This document shows, piece after piece, positions 1 through 7,408 of a stretch of 27,324 nucleotides of DNA; within the stretch, counting starts at the first letter, position 1; every line of letters begins with the position of its first letter. This DNA comes from an uncultured Oscillibacter sp. (lineage in GTDB: Bacteria; Bacillota; Clostridia; Oscillospirales; Oscillospiraceae), in assembly GCA_904393855.1 (NCBI GenBank), contig CAJFNE010000003.1:1-27324 (forward strand). Reading direction: 5' to 3'. The notes under the pieces were generated by a model. It ran no database searches. It was not told the DNA's origin and saw only the letters and a program-made list of their open reading frames with translations. The translations under genes were made by a program, and so were the position numbers.

Positions 1-144
1 TGCGCCCGCCGCGAGAGCGGCGTGCAAGGGTTTGGCCGCGAAGCGGGCAAACCTTGGGGAGGGCGGGCTGAGCCTGCCCGACCAAAATGGAATCCGGGGA
101 CCCCGCCGCGCCCTGGCGCGGTGGGGAGAGAGGAGGAATTTGAC
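1..144. other. GC-rich hairpin-rich leader before the prohead protease gene
   Basis: At least four short inverted repeats follow one another. The first is a 6-bp stem with a GAGA loop (7-22). The second is a stem of about 10 bp with one mismatch and a GAA loop (30-52). The third is a weaker stem around 66-81, and the fourth is a 10-bp stem with one G-U pair (about 99-127). The frame of the next gene is open back to the window edge, so part of this could be the end of another coding frame, but the ribosome site at 131-138 argues that translation starts at 145. Function is unknown; it may be a structured leader or an intergenic palindromic repeat. Confidence 0.4.
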
Positions 145-999
145 ATGGACATGCATGAGGAATTGGAGGCTATCAACCGATTTGCCAAAACCGCGTTGAC
201 GGAGGAGCAGGTGTACGCCTTCTCCGTGCGGCTGTGCGACAATGAGGTGGACCGGGACTTCGAGCGGTTTGACGCGAAGGCGCTGGAGCAGCTGGGGAGG
301 CTGTTCCTGGGGAAGAGCGGCCTCTTTGACCACCAGTGGTCCGCCGGAGGGCAGACCGCCCGGATCTACCGCACGGAGGTGGTGCGGGAGCCGTCCCGGG
401 TGACGGCGGCAGGAGACGAGTACCGCTGGCTGAAGGCCTGGGCCTATCTCCTGCGGACGGAGAAGAACCAGGACCTGATCGCGGAGATCGAGGGCGGCAT
501 CAAGAAAGAGGTCAGCGTGGGGTGCAGTATGGCCCGGCGGGTCTGTTCTGTCTGCGGGGCGGAGGCCGGCGCCTGTCCGCACGAGCGGGGGCAGACCTAT
601 GGGGACCGGCTGTGCTTCCTGGAGCTGCGGGACCCGGTGGACGCCTATGAGTGGTCCTTTGTGGCGGTGCCCGCCCAGCGGGAGGCCGGCGTGCTGAAGC
701 GCTTCCGGCAGGAGCCGGAGACGGCAGGAGAAGGCGCGGCGCTGCTCCGCCGGCAGGCGGCCCTGGGCCGGAAGTATTTGCAGGGGCTGCGGGAAGAGGT
801 GGTCCGGCTGGCCATGCTGGCGGACGACGACCTGGATGGGGCGGTCTTTGCCGCGGCGGCGGAGAAGTTGGAGGAGCGGGAGCTGCTGGAGCTCAGGCGG
901 GTCTATGAGAGCCGCGCGGCCAAACGGTTCCCGGCGCCCACCCAGCTGCGGCGGCGGGAGGCGGCCCGGCCGGGGGACGAGACGGCGTTCCTTGTCTGA
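145..999 (+). CDS. Phage prohead (capsid maturation) protease with CxxC-CxH insert
   Basis: This 284-aa protein is predicted to cleave capsid proteins during head maturation. It has the HK97-type prohead protease layout: an N-terminal segment with DNEVDRDFERF (32-42), a candidate catalytic His63 in LFDHQW, a candidate catalytic Ser124 in KEVSVG, and the closing strand EWSFVAVPAQ that corresponds to the family's EVSLV-PAN motif. Between the Ser motif and the last strand lies Cys134-x2-Cys137-x6-Cys144-x-His146, a plausible zinc knuckle. Position directly before the decoration and capsid genes fits. ATG at 145 was chosen because AGAGAGGAGG lies about 8 bases upstream; the in-frame GTG at 22 has no comparable site. 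The His/Ser assignment rests on motif resemblance, not alignment. Confidence 0.78.
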   Translation: MDMHEELEAINRFAKTALTEEQVYAFSVRLCDNEVDRDFERFDAKALEQLGRLFLGKSGLFDHQWSAGGQTARIYRTEVVREPSRVTAAGDEYRWLKAWAYLLRTEKNQDLIAEIEGGIKKEVSVGCSMARRVCSVCGAEAGACPHERGQTYGDRLCFLELRDPVDAYEWSFVAVPAQREAGVLKRFRQEPETAGEGAALLRRQAALGRKYLQGLREEVVRLAMLADDDLDGAVFAAAAEKLEERELLELRRVYESRAAKRFPAPTQLRRREAARPGDETAFLV

Positions 1000-1035
1000 G
1001 AGGGACAGTTTTATGATAAGGGGAGGAGTCAGAGG

Positions 1036-1395
1036 ATGAGTTTTTACGGAGGCATCGGCCAGTGGGCCGCCACCTTTGCCTGCAGCGGGGAGCTGACGGA
1101 CGGCCAGGTGGTGAAAGTGAGCGGAAACGGCACGGTCAGCGCCTGCTCCAGCGGGGAGGCGTTTGGAGGGGTGATTCTCTCCGTGGCCCGGGACGCGGCG
1201 GCCTGTTCCGTGGCGCTGGGAGGACTGGTGACGGCGGCCTATACCGGCACCACCGCGCCCGCGGCCGGCTGGGCCGTGCTGGCGGCCGACGGCGCGGGCG
1301 GTGTGCAGGTGGACGCGGAGGAGACGAAGACCGGCCGGGAAGTGCTGGTGGTGGATGTGGACACCGCCGCCAAGACCGTGACCTTTGCACTGTAA
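1036..1395 (+). CDS. Capsid decoration protein (DUF2190-like)
   Basis: This 119-aa, beta-rich, Gly/Ala/Val-rich protein fits small head decoration (cement) proteins that stabilise the capsid surface. The cues are GQVVKVSGNGTV and FGGVILS in the N-terminal half, and alternating hydrophobic strands through to a terminal VDTAAKTVTFAL. It sits between the protease and the major capsid gene, the usual place for a decoration protein in tailed-phage operons. GGGGAGGAG precedes the ATG. It lacks the repeats of a scaffold protein and no separate scaffold gene is visible, so scaffolding may be done by the capsid N-terminal arm. The family call is from length, composition and position; the DUF2190 name is tentative. 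Confidence 0.6.
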   Translation: MSFYGGIGQWAATFACSGELTDGQVVKVSGNGTVSACSSGEAFGGVILSVARDAAACSVALGGLVTAAYTGTTAPAAGWAVLAADGAGGVQVDAEETKTGREVLVVDVDTAAKTVTFAL

Positions 1396-1407
1396 GGAGG
1401 AGAGCGT

Positions 1408-2442
1408 ATGGCATATCACTATGAGACGGTAAAGCTGGAGAAGGGGATGTACGGCCGCAGCGGTCAGACCTTCTCTCAGACCCTGGAGGCCCTGGATCCC
1501 AGCGAACGCTACCAGGGCACACCTCTGGAGGGGCTGGACGCCTTTCAGCGGCAGCTGAAACGCTTTGATATCCACGTGAAGGGCGCCGGCTCCGACCGGG
1601 TGGAGAAGTTCTTCCACACCACGGAGTCCAGCGTGCTGTTCCCGGAGTTCGTCTCCCGGGTGGTGCGCCAGGGCGTGGAGGAGGAGAGCGTCCTGCCCCG
1701 GATCACCGCCACAGTGACGCGGTTTGACGGCATGGACTATCGCTCCATCGCCTCCGTGCCCAGCGAGGCGGACAAGCGCCTGGTGCGGGTGGAGGAGGGG
1801 GCGGAGATCCCCCAGACCACGGTGCGGACCCAGGAGAACCTAGTGCGGCTGCACAAGCGGGGGCGGATGCTGGTGGCGTCCTATGAGGCTATCCGCTTCC
1901 AGCGGCTGGACCTGTTCTCCGTAACGCTGCGGCAGATCGGCGCCTACATCGGGCGGATGCATCTGGAGGATGCCATCGCCGTGCTGCGGGAGGGGGACGG
2001 CAACGACAACGCCGCGCCCGCCTTTAAAGTGGGCACCACGCCCATCTCCGGCACCGCGGGAACGCTGAGCTATGGGGCGCTGCTGGACTTCTGGAGCCAG
2101 TTCGACCCCTACACCATGAACACCATGCTGGTGAGCAGCGACATGATGCTGGCGATGCTGAAGCTCAGCGAGTTCCAGAATCCCCTGACGGGGCTGAACT
2201 TCCAGGGGACCGGTACCCTCTCCACACCTCTGGGGGCCCAGCTGCTGCGCACCAGCGCCCTGCCTGCCGGGACCATGATCGGCCTGGACCGGCACTATGC
2301 CCTGGAGCAGATCTGCGGCAGCGAGATCACGGTGGAGTATGACAAGCTGATTGACCGCCAGCTGGAGCGGGCGGCCATCACATCCATCTCCGGCTTTGCC
2401 AAGCTGTTCACGGATGCCTCCAAGGTGCTGACTTTGAAGTAA
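1408..2442 (+). CDS. Phage major capsid protein
   Basis: This 344-aa protein is the likely head shell subunit with an HK97-type fold. The first 70 or so residues are charged and look like a removable N-terminal arm. The core follows with FPEFVSRVVRQG and a run of beta segments including YRSIASVPSE. Next come an acidic loop that reads like an E-loop (VRVEEGAEIPQTTVR) and the helix LEDAIAVLREGDG. The segment DPYTMNTMLVSSDMM and the P-domain end follow. Start is ATG with TAAGGAGGAGAG upstream. Neighbours are the decoration protein and connector genes. Cleavage by the protease at 145-999 is expected from HK97-like systems but the site cannot be fixed from sequence alone. Confidence 0.88.
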   Translation: MAYHYETVKLEKGMYGRSGQTFSQTLEALDPSERYQGTPLEGLDAFQRQLKRFDIHVKGAGSDRVEKFFHTTESSVLFPEFVSRVVRQGVEEESVLPRITATVTRFDGMDYRSIASVPSEADKRLVRVEEGAEIPQTTVRTQENLVRLHKRGRMLVASYEAIRFQRLDLFSVTLRQIGAYIGRMHLEDAIAVLREGDGNDNAAPAFKVGTTPISGTAGTLSYGALLDFWSQFDPYTMNTMLVSSDMMLAMLKLSEFQNPLTGLNFQGTGTLSTPLGAQLLRTSALPAGTMIGLDRHYALEQICGSEITVEYDKLIDRQLERAAITSISGFAKLFTDASKVLTLK

Positions 2443-2453
2443 GGCGGGACCGC

Positions 2454-2813
2454 ATGGAGGAGAAGATTTTGGCGCTGGCGGCGGAGATTGTGGGCGGGGA
2501 AGCGTCCGCGCTGCTGACGGCATTGTGTCAAGCGGCGGAGGCGGCCTGGAGGGGCCGCCTCCGGGAGGGCGTGGCGGCGGAGGACTGTGAGGAGGCTCTC
2601 TGCTGCGCGGCGGCGTTTACCGCCGCGGCGGACTATCTGCTGAGCCGTGGCAGCGGTGGGATCGCATCCTTTACCGCCGGGGAGGTCTCCATCCAAACGC
2701 GGACAGGCGGCGACAGCTCCGCGCTGGCGGGAGCGCTGCATCTGGCGGCGGAGCGGATCATGGCGCCCTTTGGGGAGCCGGAGGGCTTTGGATTCCGGGG
2801 GGTGCCGGGATGA
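2454..2813 (+). CDS. Head-tail connector protein (gp6/gp15-like)
   Basis: This 119-aa, mostly helical, Ala- and Glu-rich protein follows the capsid gene by 11 bases, the usual place for the first head-tail connector that sits on the portal. The N-terminal half is predicted to be helical, containing the acidic CEEALCCAAAFTAAADYLLS stretch. A short beta segment (GIASFTAGEVSIQT) comes next and resembles the transition seen in gp6-like adaptor proteins. It overlaps the next gene by ATGA, so the two are probably translationally coupled. Family assignment is by position, size and secondary-structure pattern. Confidence 0.6.
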   Translation: MEEKILALAAEIVGGEASALLTALCQAAEAAWRGRLREGVAAEDCEEALCCAAAFTAAADYLLSRGSGGIASFTAGEVSIQTRTGGDSSALAGALHLAAERIMAPFGEPEGFGFRGVPG

Positions 2814-3133
2814 CGGCGGCGTGGATGCGGGAGATCCTGGAGCAATACGGCCAGCGCGTCACGGTGGAGACGGCTGCCGGAACGGAGGAGGTCCGGGCGT
2901 TTTTACAGCCCTGGCCAGAGCGGGGAGAGGCGGACCCGGAGACCTGGACCAGCCTGGGGGCTGTGGACGGGCGGCTGTGGCGGTATCTGGGGCAGGCGGC
3001 GGTGGAGACCGGCGACCGGATCGCCTGGGAGGACCACATTTTCCGGGTGCGCAGCAGCCGGCCCTATGACATCGGTGAGACACGCGTTTACTGGTGGGCG
3101 GCGCTGGAGCAGGCAAAGGAGGCGGCGGAGTGA
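2810..3133 (+). CDS. Head closure / head-tail adaptor protein
   Basis: This 107-aa protein occupies the second connector position. Its order of elements is an N-terminal helix (WMREILEQYGQRVTVET), a beta-rich middle, then a GDRIAWEDHIFRVRSSRPYDIG segment. This matches small beta-barrel head-closure proteins (SPP1 gp16-like or PF05521-like), in which a D-x-I-x-W/F...Y-V strand pair is typical. It starts at the ATGA overlap with the preceding gene and ends in a GTGA overlap with the next, so the three connector genes are probably one translational unit. The exact family is uncertain. Confidence 0.55.
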   Translation: MTAAWMREILEQYGQRVTVETAAGTEEVRAFLQPWPERGEADPETWTSLGAVDGRLWRYLGQAAVETGDRIAWEDHIFRVRSSRPYDIGETRVYWWAALEQAKEAAE

Positions 3134-3627
3134 AAGAATTGACACAGGTGCGGCAGGCGGTGATCCAAGCGCTGAATCAGGCGGGACTGCCGGCGCTGGA
3201 GGCTTTTCCAGACCGCCGGGCGAACTCCTACGAGGGAGCGGTGGCGGCGGTGGCCGTGGGCGCTGCCGAGGGGAAAGTGCTGGGCTTTTGCAACTACCTG
3301 GGCGAGCGGTACGACGAGACGACCGGCACGATACGGGAGCTCTACGGCAAGCAGCTGGAGGGGGAGATCACCGTGGAGCTCCGGGCGGACCGGGCCAATG
3401 CCTGCGAGGCGGGCGTTGAGACGGCGGCGGAGGTACTGCTGGGCGGGCTGCCCAGCGGCATCCGGCCGGGAGAACTCCGATGGGAGGCGCTGACCTGGGA
3501 AAAAGCCACAAAAATGTTCCTGCGGCGGGGGAGCCTGCGGTGCCAGGCACTCTTCGTGGCGGAGAGCCGGGAGGACGGAGTCCTCTTCCTGGACTTTGTG
3601 TTGAAAGGAGTGTTGAAGGGTGAGTGA
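3130..3627 (+). CDS. Tail completion / neck protein
   Basis: This 165-aa protein lies just before the sheath gene, where phages of this type place the tail completion or terminator protein that joins head and tail. It opens with a helix (LTQVRQAVIQALNQAGLPALEAFP), then shows alternating beta strands, ending in LFLDFVLKGVLKGE. The start is taken as the GTG at 3130, which overlaps the previous stop as GTGA and has GGAGGCGGCGGA just upstream; the ATG at 3094 lies inside the previous gene and lacks a ribosome site. No catalytic motif is visible. The role is inferred from position. Confidence 0.5.
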   Translation: MKELTQVRQAVIQALNQAGLPALEAFPDRRANSYEGAVAAVAVGAAEGKVLGFCNYLGERYDETTGTIRELYGKQLEGEITVELRADRANACEAGVETAAEVLLGGLPSGIRPGELRWEALTWEKATKMFLRRGSLRCQALFVAESREDGVLFLDFVLKGVLKGE

Positions 3628-4678
3628 GAGCAGACATGAGCGGCCTGGGGTTTACTCCAGCTATGACGCCTCCACCGTCATTACCACCGGCCGGGGCAGC
3701 AAGACGGTCGGCGTGGCGGCGAAGGCGGTCAAGGGCACGGTGGGGACGGTGGTGACCCTCACCAACTATGCCGCCGGGGTGGAGGCCTTTGGCGAGGATG
3801 CCGCCACGCCGGGGATGAGCACGATCCTGCGGCTGCTGTTTGCCAACGGGGCCGCCGCGGTGGCGGCGGTCCGGGTGGCGGACGAGAGCCCGGATTATAC
3901 GGCGGCCTTTGCCGCCCTGGGCAAGGTGGACGCCCAGATCCTGGTGTGCGACAGCGGGGAGCTGACGGTGCAGCAAACCCTGCGGACGGCGGTGGAGACG
4001 GCGTCGGCGCAGCGGCGGGAGCGCATTGCCGTGGTGGGCGGCAGCGAGATGACCGTCACGGAACTGACGGAGCGGGCGGCGGCCCTGAACAGTGAGCGCA
4101 TGGTGCTGGTGGGGCCGGATGTCCTGGACAGCGGCGGCGGCAACCTGCCCGGCGTCTTTGCCGCAGCGGCCCTGGCCGGGGTGATCGCCAGCGGCACGGA
4201 CCCGGCGATCCCTCTGAACGGCGCGGAGATCTCCGGGCTGACGGGAGTAGCCGAGGATTACAGCGACAACGAGATCGACCTGCTGGTGCGGGGCGGCGTC
4301 ACGCCGCTGGAGTGCGTGGGCGGCGTGGTCTCCCCGGTGCGGGGCATCACCACCCGGACGACCACCGGCGGCGCGGCGGACAGCACCTGGCGGGAGCTGA
4401 CGACGATCCTGATTGTGGACGATATCATCCCCACCATCCGGTCGGCCCTGCGCAGCCGGTTCGCCCGGACGAAGAACACGGCCCAGGGCCGGAGCGCCAT
4501 CCGGTCCCAGGTGATCGTGGAGCTGGAGAAGAAGGTGGCGGCGGAGATCATTGACAGCTATGGTGAGGTGGCGGTTACCGCCCTGGAGGAGGACCCCACG
4601 GTCTGCCTGGTGGAGTTCAGCTTCGCGGTGGCCCATGGGCTGAATCAGATCTATCTGACCGTCCACATCACGGTGTGA
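3620..4678 (+). CDS. Contractile tail sheath protein (XkdK-like)
   Basis: At 352 aa this is a compact sheath protein, close in size to XkdK of the Bacillus PBSX element. It forms the outer tail cylinder that contracts to drive the inner tube. Seen in sequence: the N-terminal RPGVY segment typical of sheaths, a VGVAAKAVKGTVGTVVTLTNY strand region, an alpha/beta middle (RERIAVVGG, RMVLVGPDVLDSGGG), and PVRGITTRTTTGG leading into a conserved C-terminal half. The end (VCLVEFSFAVAHGLNQIYLTVHI) is the terminal strand that links neighbouring subunits. GTG start with AAAGGAG 9 bases upstream; it overlaps the previous gene by 8 bases. Confidence 0.88.
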   Translation: MSESRHERPGVYSSYDASTVITTGRGSKTVGVAAKAVKGTVGTVVTLTNYAAGVEAFGEDAATPGMSTILRLLFANGAAAVAAVRVADESPDYTAAFAALGKVDAQILVCDSGELTVQQTLRTAVETASAQRRERIAVVGGSEMTVTELTERAAALNSERMVLVGPDVLDSGGGNLPGVFAAAALAGVIASGTDPAIPLNGAEISGLTGVAEDYSDNEIDLLVRGGVTPLECVGGVVSPVRGITTRTTTGGAADSTWRELTTILIVDDIIPTIRSALRSRFARTKNTAQGRSAIRSQVIVELEKKVAAEIIDSYGEVAVTALEEDPTVCLVEFSFAVAHGLNQIYLTVHITV

Positions 4679-4699
4679 CGGGAGAAGGGGGAATGGTAG

Positions 4700-5089
4700 A
4701 TGGAGACAACGGGATTTCCCACCAGCGCGGATATCTATCTGGAGCTGAACGGAAAAAAGGTGGCGGTGGTGCAGAGCTATACCGCCCGGGCCAATAAATC
4801 CTCCCAGAATGTGGAGGCCTTCGGGGAGAGCGAGCCGGTGGCCACCATCGCGGGCCAGCGGAAGTACATTCTGGAGCTGACGCGGCTGTACGCCACCGAC
4901 GACGCGGTGTCCGACGGCATCAACTTCTATGACCTGGCGGATTTCTCCCTGGTGATCTGCAAGCCGGACCGGAAGGTGATTTACAGCGGCTGCGAGTGGA
5001 GCGAAATCCAGGAGGAGGGGCAGCTGAACGCCATGGTGGCGGAGCGGGTCTCCGTGATCGCTGCCAAGCGGATCGAGGTAACGGCGTGA
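4700..5089 (+). CDS. Tail tube protein (XkdM-like)
   Basis: This 129-aa protein directly follows the sheath gene and has the size and beta-rich pattern of tail tube proteins of the XkdM/core tail family, whose hexamer rings stack inside the sheath. Recognisable parts are SADIYLELNGKKVAVVQSY near the start, NVEAFGESEPVATIAGQRKY, and a C-terminal strand ending NAMVAERVSVIAAKR. AGGGGG lies about 9 bases before the ATG. The stop overlaps the next start as GTGA, coupling tube and chaperone-like genes. Confidence 0.82.
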   Translation: METTGFPTSADIYLELNGKKVAVVQSYTARANKSSQNVEAFGESEPVATIAGQRKYILELTRLYATDDAVSDGINFYDLADFSLVICKPDRKVIYSGCEWSEIQEEGQLNAMVAERVSVIAAKRIEVTA

Positions 5090-5391
5090 GAGCTGTGGAT
5101 GAGCTGCGCCCCCCCACGGCCCTGCGGCTGCTGGAACTGTGGCGGGAGAGCGGACAGACGGCGGAGGAGCCCCTGGAGCGGGCCCTCCTCTGCAATGCCG
5201 CCGTGCTGGCGGAGAGCTGCTTCTATCAGGGAACGGCGGTATTCGGCGGCGGCGCGGAGGTGCTGCGGGACTTGACGCCCCGGGAGATGGAGACGCTGCT
5301 GGAGCAGCTGGCGGGCGGCAGCCAGCCGGCAGCCGGGGAAAAGAATCCCGCCTTTGACAGGCGGCGGTTTGACGCGCTGCGGGAGGGATGA
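5086..5391 (+). CDS. Putative tail assembly chaperone (XkdN position)
   Basis: This 101-aa, acidic, helical protein lies between the tail tube and the following tail genes, where XkdN or gpG-type chaperones are encoded. It reads as PPTALRLLELWRESGQ, a central helix rich in Ala and Cys, and LTPREMETLLEQLAGG near the end. The start is the GTG at 5086 in the GTGA overlap. Its stop is one base before the next ATG (TGAGATG). In many phages this gene is frameshifted into a longer product. The following gene is in the +1 frame, open over the end of this one, but I see no convincing slippery site. Function is inferred from position. Confidence 0.5.
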   Translation: MRAVDELRPPTALRLLELWRESGQTAEEPLERALLCNAAVLAESCFYQGTAVFGGGAEVLRDLTPREMETLLEQLAGGSQPAAGEKNPAFDRRRFDALREG

Positions 5392-5392
5392 G

Positions 5393-5872
5393 ATGAACTA
5401 CGCGCGGGAGGAGCTGCTCCGCCAGGAGCGGATTTTGGCGGCGCTGCTGTATGGCGGCCAGACCTGGGAGACGACGATGGCGGATCAGGCGTCCACGTCC
5501 CCGTCGGCGGAGGCGGACAGGGCGTCCCCTGCGGAGCGCCTGGGAACGCAGGGGGCTTCCGGCGGCTGGAGCGGGACAGCTCCGCCGACGGATCGAGCGG
5601 TTGGGGCGGAGGAGGGAGAGACCCTCCCGGCGGCGGGACAGACTACGGCCGGCCCCGCCGCTGTTCACCGGCAGTCATCGGCAAGGCGGGGGCAACGCGG
5701 GAGAGCGGCGCTCCCACAAGGCGGCGCGGTCCAGGCGGTTTCCCCGCGGCCTGACCGGGAACTTTTTAGGGCATCCGATCAGACGGGGCGCGCCGCGGCG
5801 GACGTCCGGGCCGTGTCTCGGGCCATCCAGCGGGACGCCCGCAGGTATGACGGGGGATTTACCATTTACTAA
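5393..5872 (+). CDS. Unrecognised 159-aa protein in the tape-measure position
   Basis: The protein has a helical N-terminus (YAREELLRQERILAALLYGG), then about 90 residues of low-complexity Ala/Gly/Ser/Pro/Glu/Arg sequence with no clear fold. It closes with a short helix (DVRAVSRAIQRDARRYDG) that looks conserved in character. In PBSX-like operons this slot holds the tape-measure protein, normally many hundreds of residues with long helices and membrane segments; none are visible here. It could be a very short tape-measure substitute, an unrelated tail protein, or the remnant of a deletion that fused two ends. ATG at 5393 is preceded by GGGAGGG and is nearly coupled to the previous gene. I do not recognise the family. 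Confidence 0.5.
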   Translation: MNYAREELLRQERILAALLYGGQTWETTMADQASTSPSAEADRASPAERLGTQGASGGWSGTAPPTDRAVGAEEGETLPAAGQTTAGPAAVHRQSSARRGQRGRAALPQGGAVQAVSPRPDRELFRASDQTGRAAADVRAVSRAIQRDARRYDGGFTIY

Positions 5873-5886
5873 AGGGGGGATGGGGC

Positions 5887-6465
5887 GTGCTGCTGACGCC
5901 CATGCGATTCAAAAATTACACCTGGCCCCACAACCCGGAGATTTACGCGGTGGAGCGGCGGAGGCGGCTGGCGGTCCATCCGGTGCCCTACGGCGGGTGC
6001 GTGATCCAGGACCTGGGCAGGACGTACCGGGTTTTGCGTGGGGAGGGCGTCTTTGCCGGGCCAGGCGCCTACCAGCAGTTTCAGCAGCTGGCGGAGGTGT
6101 TCCAGGAGGAGGGCGCCGGGCTGCTGGTGCACCCCATCTGGCAGACGGAGCGGGCCTGGTTCGCCGCGCTGACGGTGGAGGAGGAGCCGCTGCCGGACTA
6201 TGTGCGCTACAGCTTTGAGTTCTGGGAGGACTGGGACGGCTATCGCGCCGGACTGACGGCGGTGCAAACGGTGGGCGCTGTGCCGGAGACACCGCCGGAC
6301 ACAGCGGCAGAGACCGTGGAGGAACCCTATACGGTGCGGAAAGGGGACACCCTGTGGGGGATCGCCCAGCGGCACGGCGTAACGCTGACGGCGCTGATCT
6401 CCGCGAACCCCCAGATCAAGAACCCCAATCTGATCTATCCGGGAGACGAGGTGAGGATTCCATGA
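5887..6465 (+). CDS. LysM-domain tail protein (XkdP-like)
   Basis: This 192-aa protein has two parts. Residues 1-130 form a beta-rich tail domain (PMRFKNYTWPHNPE at the start and VRYSFEFWED near 117), and residues about 146-192 form a LysM module (YTVRKGDTLWGIAQ, ISANPQIKNPNLIYPGDEV). The same arrangement occurs in XkdP/gp53-like proteins of contractile tails, where it lies between tube and baseplate hub. LysM binds N-acetylglucosamine-containing glycans, so the domain may anchor the baseplate or hub to peptidoglycan. GTG start with AAAGGGGGG 7-8 bases upstream. It overlaps the next gene by ATGA. Confidence 0.82.
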   Translation: MLLTPMRFKNYTWPHNPEIYAVERRRRLAVHPVPYGGCVIQDLGRTYRVLRGEGVFAGPGAYQQFQQLAEVFQEEGAGLLVHPIWQTERAWFAALTVEEEPLPDYVRYSFEFWEDWDGYRAGLTAVQTVGAVPETPPDTAAETVEEPYTVRKGDTLWGIAQRHGVTLTALISANPQIKNPNLIYPGDEVRIP

Positions 6466-7406
6466 CGGGGCGTATTTTTACCGCGGATCATCAGATTTAC
6501 GATCTGCCGCCGCTGCTGTCCTGGACGGTGACTCACACGGGCGGCGTACCCTGTGACAGCTACGCCGTCACGTTTCTCTACCAGGCGGAGATGGCGGCGG
6601 TGCTGCCTTTGTCGGCGGGGTTCATCGGATTTGAGAATGGGCAGCTGGTGGCCCGGGGAATCGTGGACGATATTACCGTGGAGTTGGATGACGGCGGCGT
6701 GACCGCCACCATCACCGGCCGGGGGGCCGCCGCCCGGCTGCTGGACAACGAGAGCCGGCCCGTCACCTATCAGGACGCCACTCTGGCGGAGATCATCCGC
6801 TGCCATGTGACGCCCTACGGCGTCGTCACCCAGGAGCTCGCGGACGTGCGGGCCAGCTCTGTCTACACCGTGGCGGCGGGCACCAGCCAGTGGAAGGCGC
6901 TGGAGAACTTTTGCCGGACTTATGGCGGTTTCATACCCCGCTTCGCGGTGAACGGGGCCCTGCTGGCGGCGCCGGAGCGGGACGACGGGAAGCGGCTGGT
7001 CATCGGCACGGAGACGCCGGTGCTCTCCTGCACCTGGCGGGAGGACCACTACGGCGTGCTGACGGAGGCATTGGTGATCGATAAGACCCGGAACGTCTCC
7101 TATTCCGTGCGGAACCAGGAGATGATCGACAAGGGCGGCCAGTGCCGCCGGGTGATCTACACGCCGGGGCAGAGCACCTGGGCCGCCATGCGGTACACCG
7201 GACAGTACCAGATCGAAAAATCCCGGGAGGAGGAGCGGAGCGTAACGGTGACGCTGCCAGGGAATTTCCTGGCCTATCCCGGGGACCGGGTGAACCTGAG
7301 CCTGCCCCGCCTGGGCCTTGCGGGGACCTATCGGGTGGCGGAGGCGGAGAATACCTGCTCCGCCCAGGGCGGCGCAACGGCAGCGCTGACATTGAAGGAG
7401 GAATGA
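6462..7406 (+). CDS. Baseplate hub protein, late control gpD / XkdQ-like
   Basis: This 314-aa protein matches the hub proteins of contractile tails (gpD, XkdQ, and the first half of VgrG). It is a beta-barrel-rich trimer that caps the tube and carries the spike. Cues are an N-terminal strand set (TADHQIYDLPPLLSWTVTHT), ARGIVDDITVELDDGG with VTATITGRGAAARLLDNE, a middle helix (ATLAEIIRCHVTPYGV), a WKALENFCRTYGGFIPRF segment, and a C-terminal Y-P-G-D-R-V-N-L-S-L strand. ATG at 6462 is used because it forms ATGA with the preceding stop; the ORF upstream of it lies inside the LysM gene. Confidence 0.8.
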   Translation: MTGRIFTADHQIYDLPPLLSWTVTHTGGVPCDSYAVTFLYQAEMAAVLPLSAGFIGFENGQLVARGIVDDITVELDDGGVTATITGRGAAARLLDNESRPVTYQDATLAEIIRCHVTPYGVVTQELADVRASSVYTVAAGTSQWKALENFCRTYGGFIPRFAVNGALLAAPERDDGKRLVIGTETPVLSCTWREDHYGVLTEALVIDKTRNVSYSVRNQEMIDKGGQCRRVIYTPGQSTWAAMRYTGQYQIEKSREEERSVTVTLPGNFLAYPGDRVNLSLPRLGLAGTYRVAEAENTCSAQGGATAALTLKEE

Positions 7407-7408
7407 GC

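Noticed and set aside
22..144. Upstream extension of the protease from the GTG at 22
   Set aside because: It would add 41 low-complexity residues across hairpins; the ATG at 145 has a proper AGGAGG site.
5330..5400. Programmed frameshift joining the chaperone-like gene to the 159-aa gene
   Set aside because: The overlap is in the +1 frame and no typical slippery heptamer is visible; the second gene has its own ATG and ribosome site. Not excluded, but unsupported.
3368..5668. Long minus-strand reading frame of 766 codons across the sheath and tube genes
   Set aside because: It is Arg/Pro/His-rich nonsense with no domain, covers several well-supported plus-strand tail genes and has no ribosome site. 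High GC content removes stop codons on the opposite strand.
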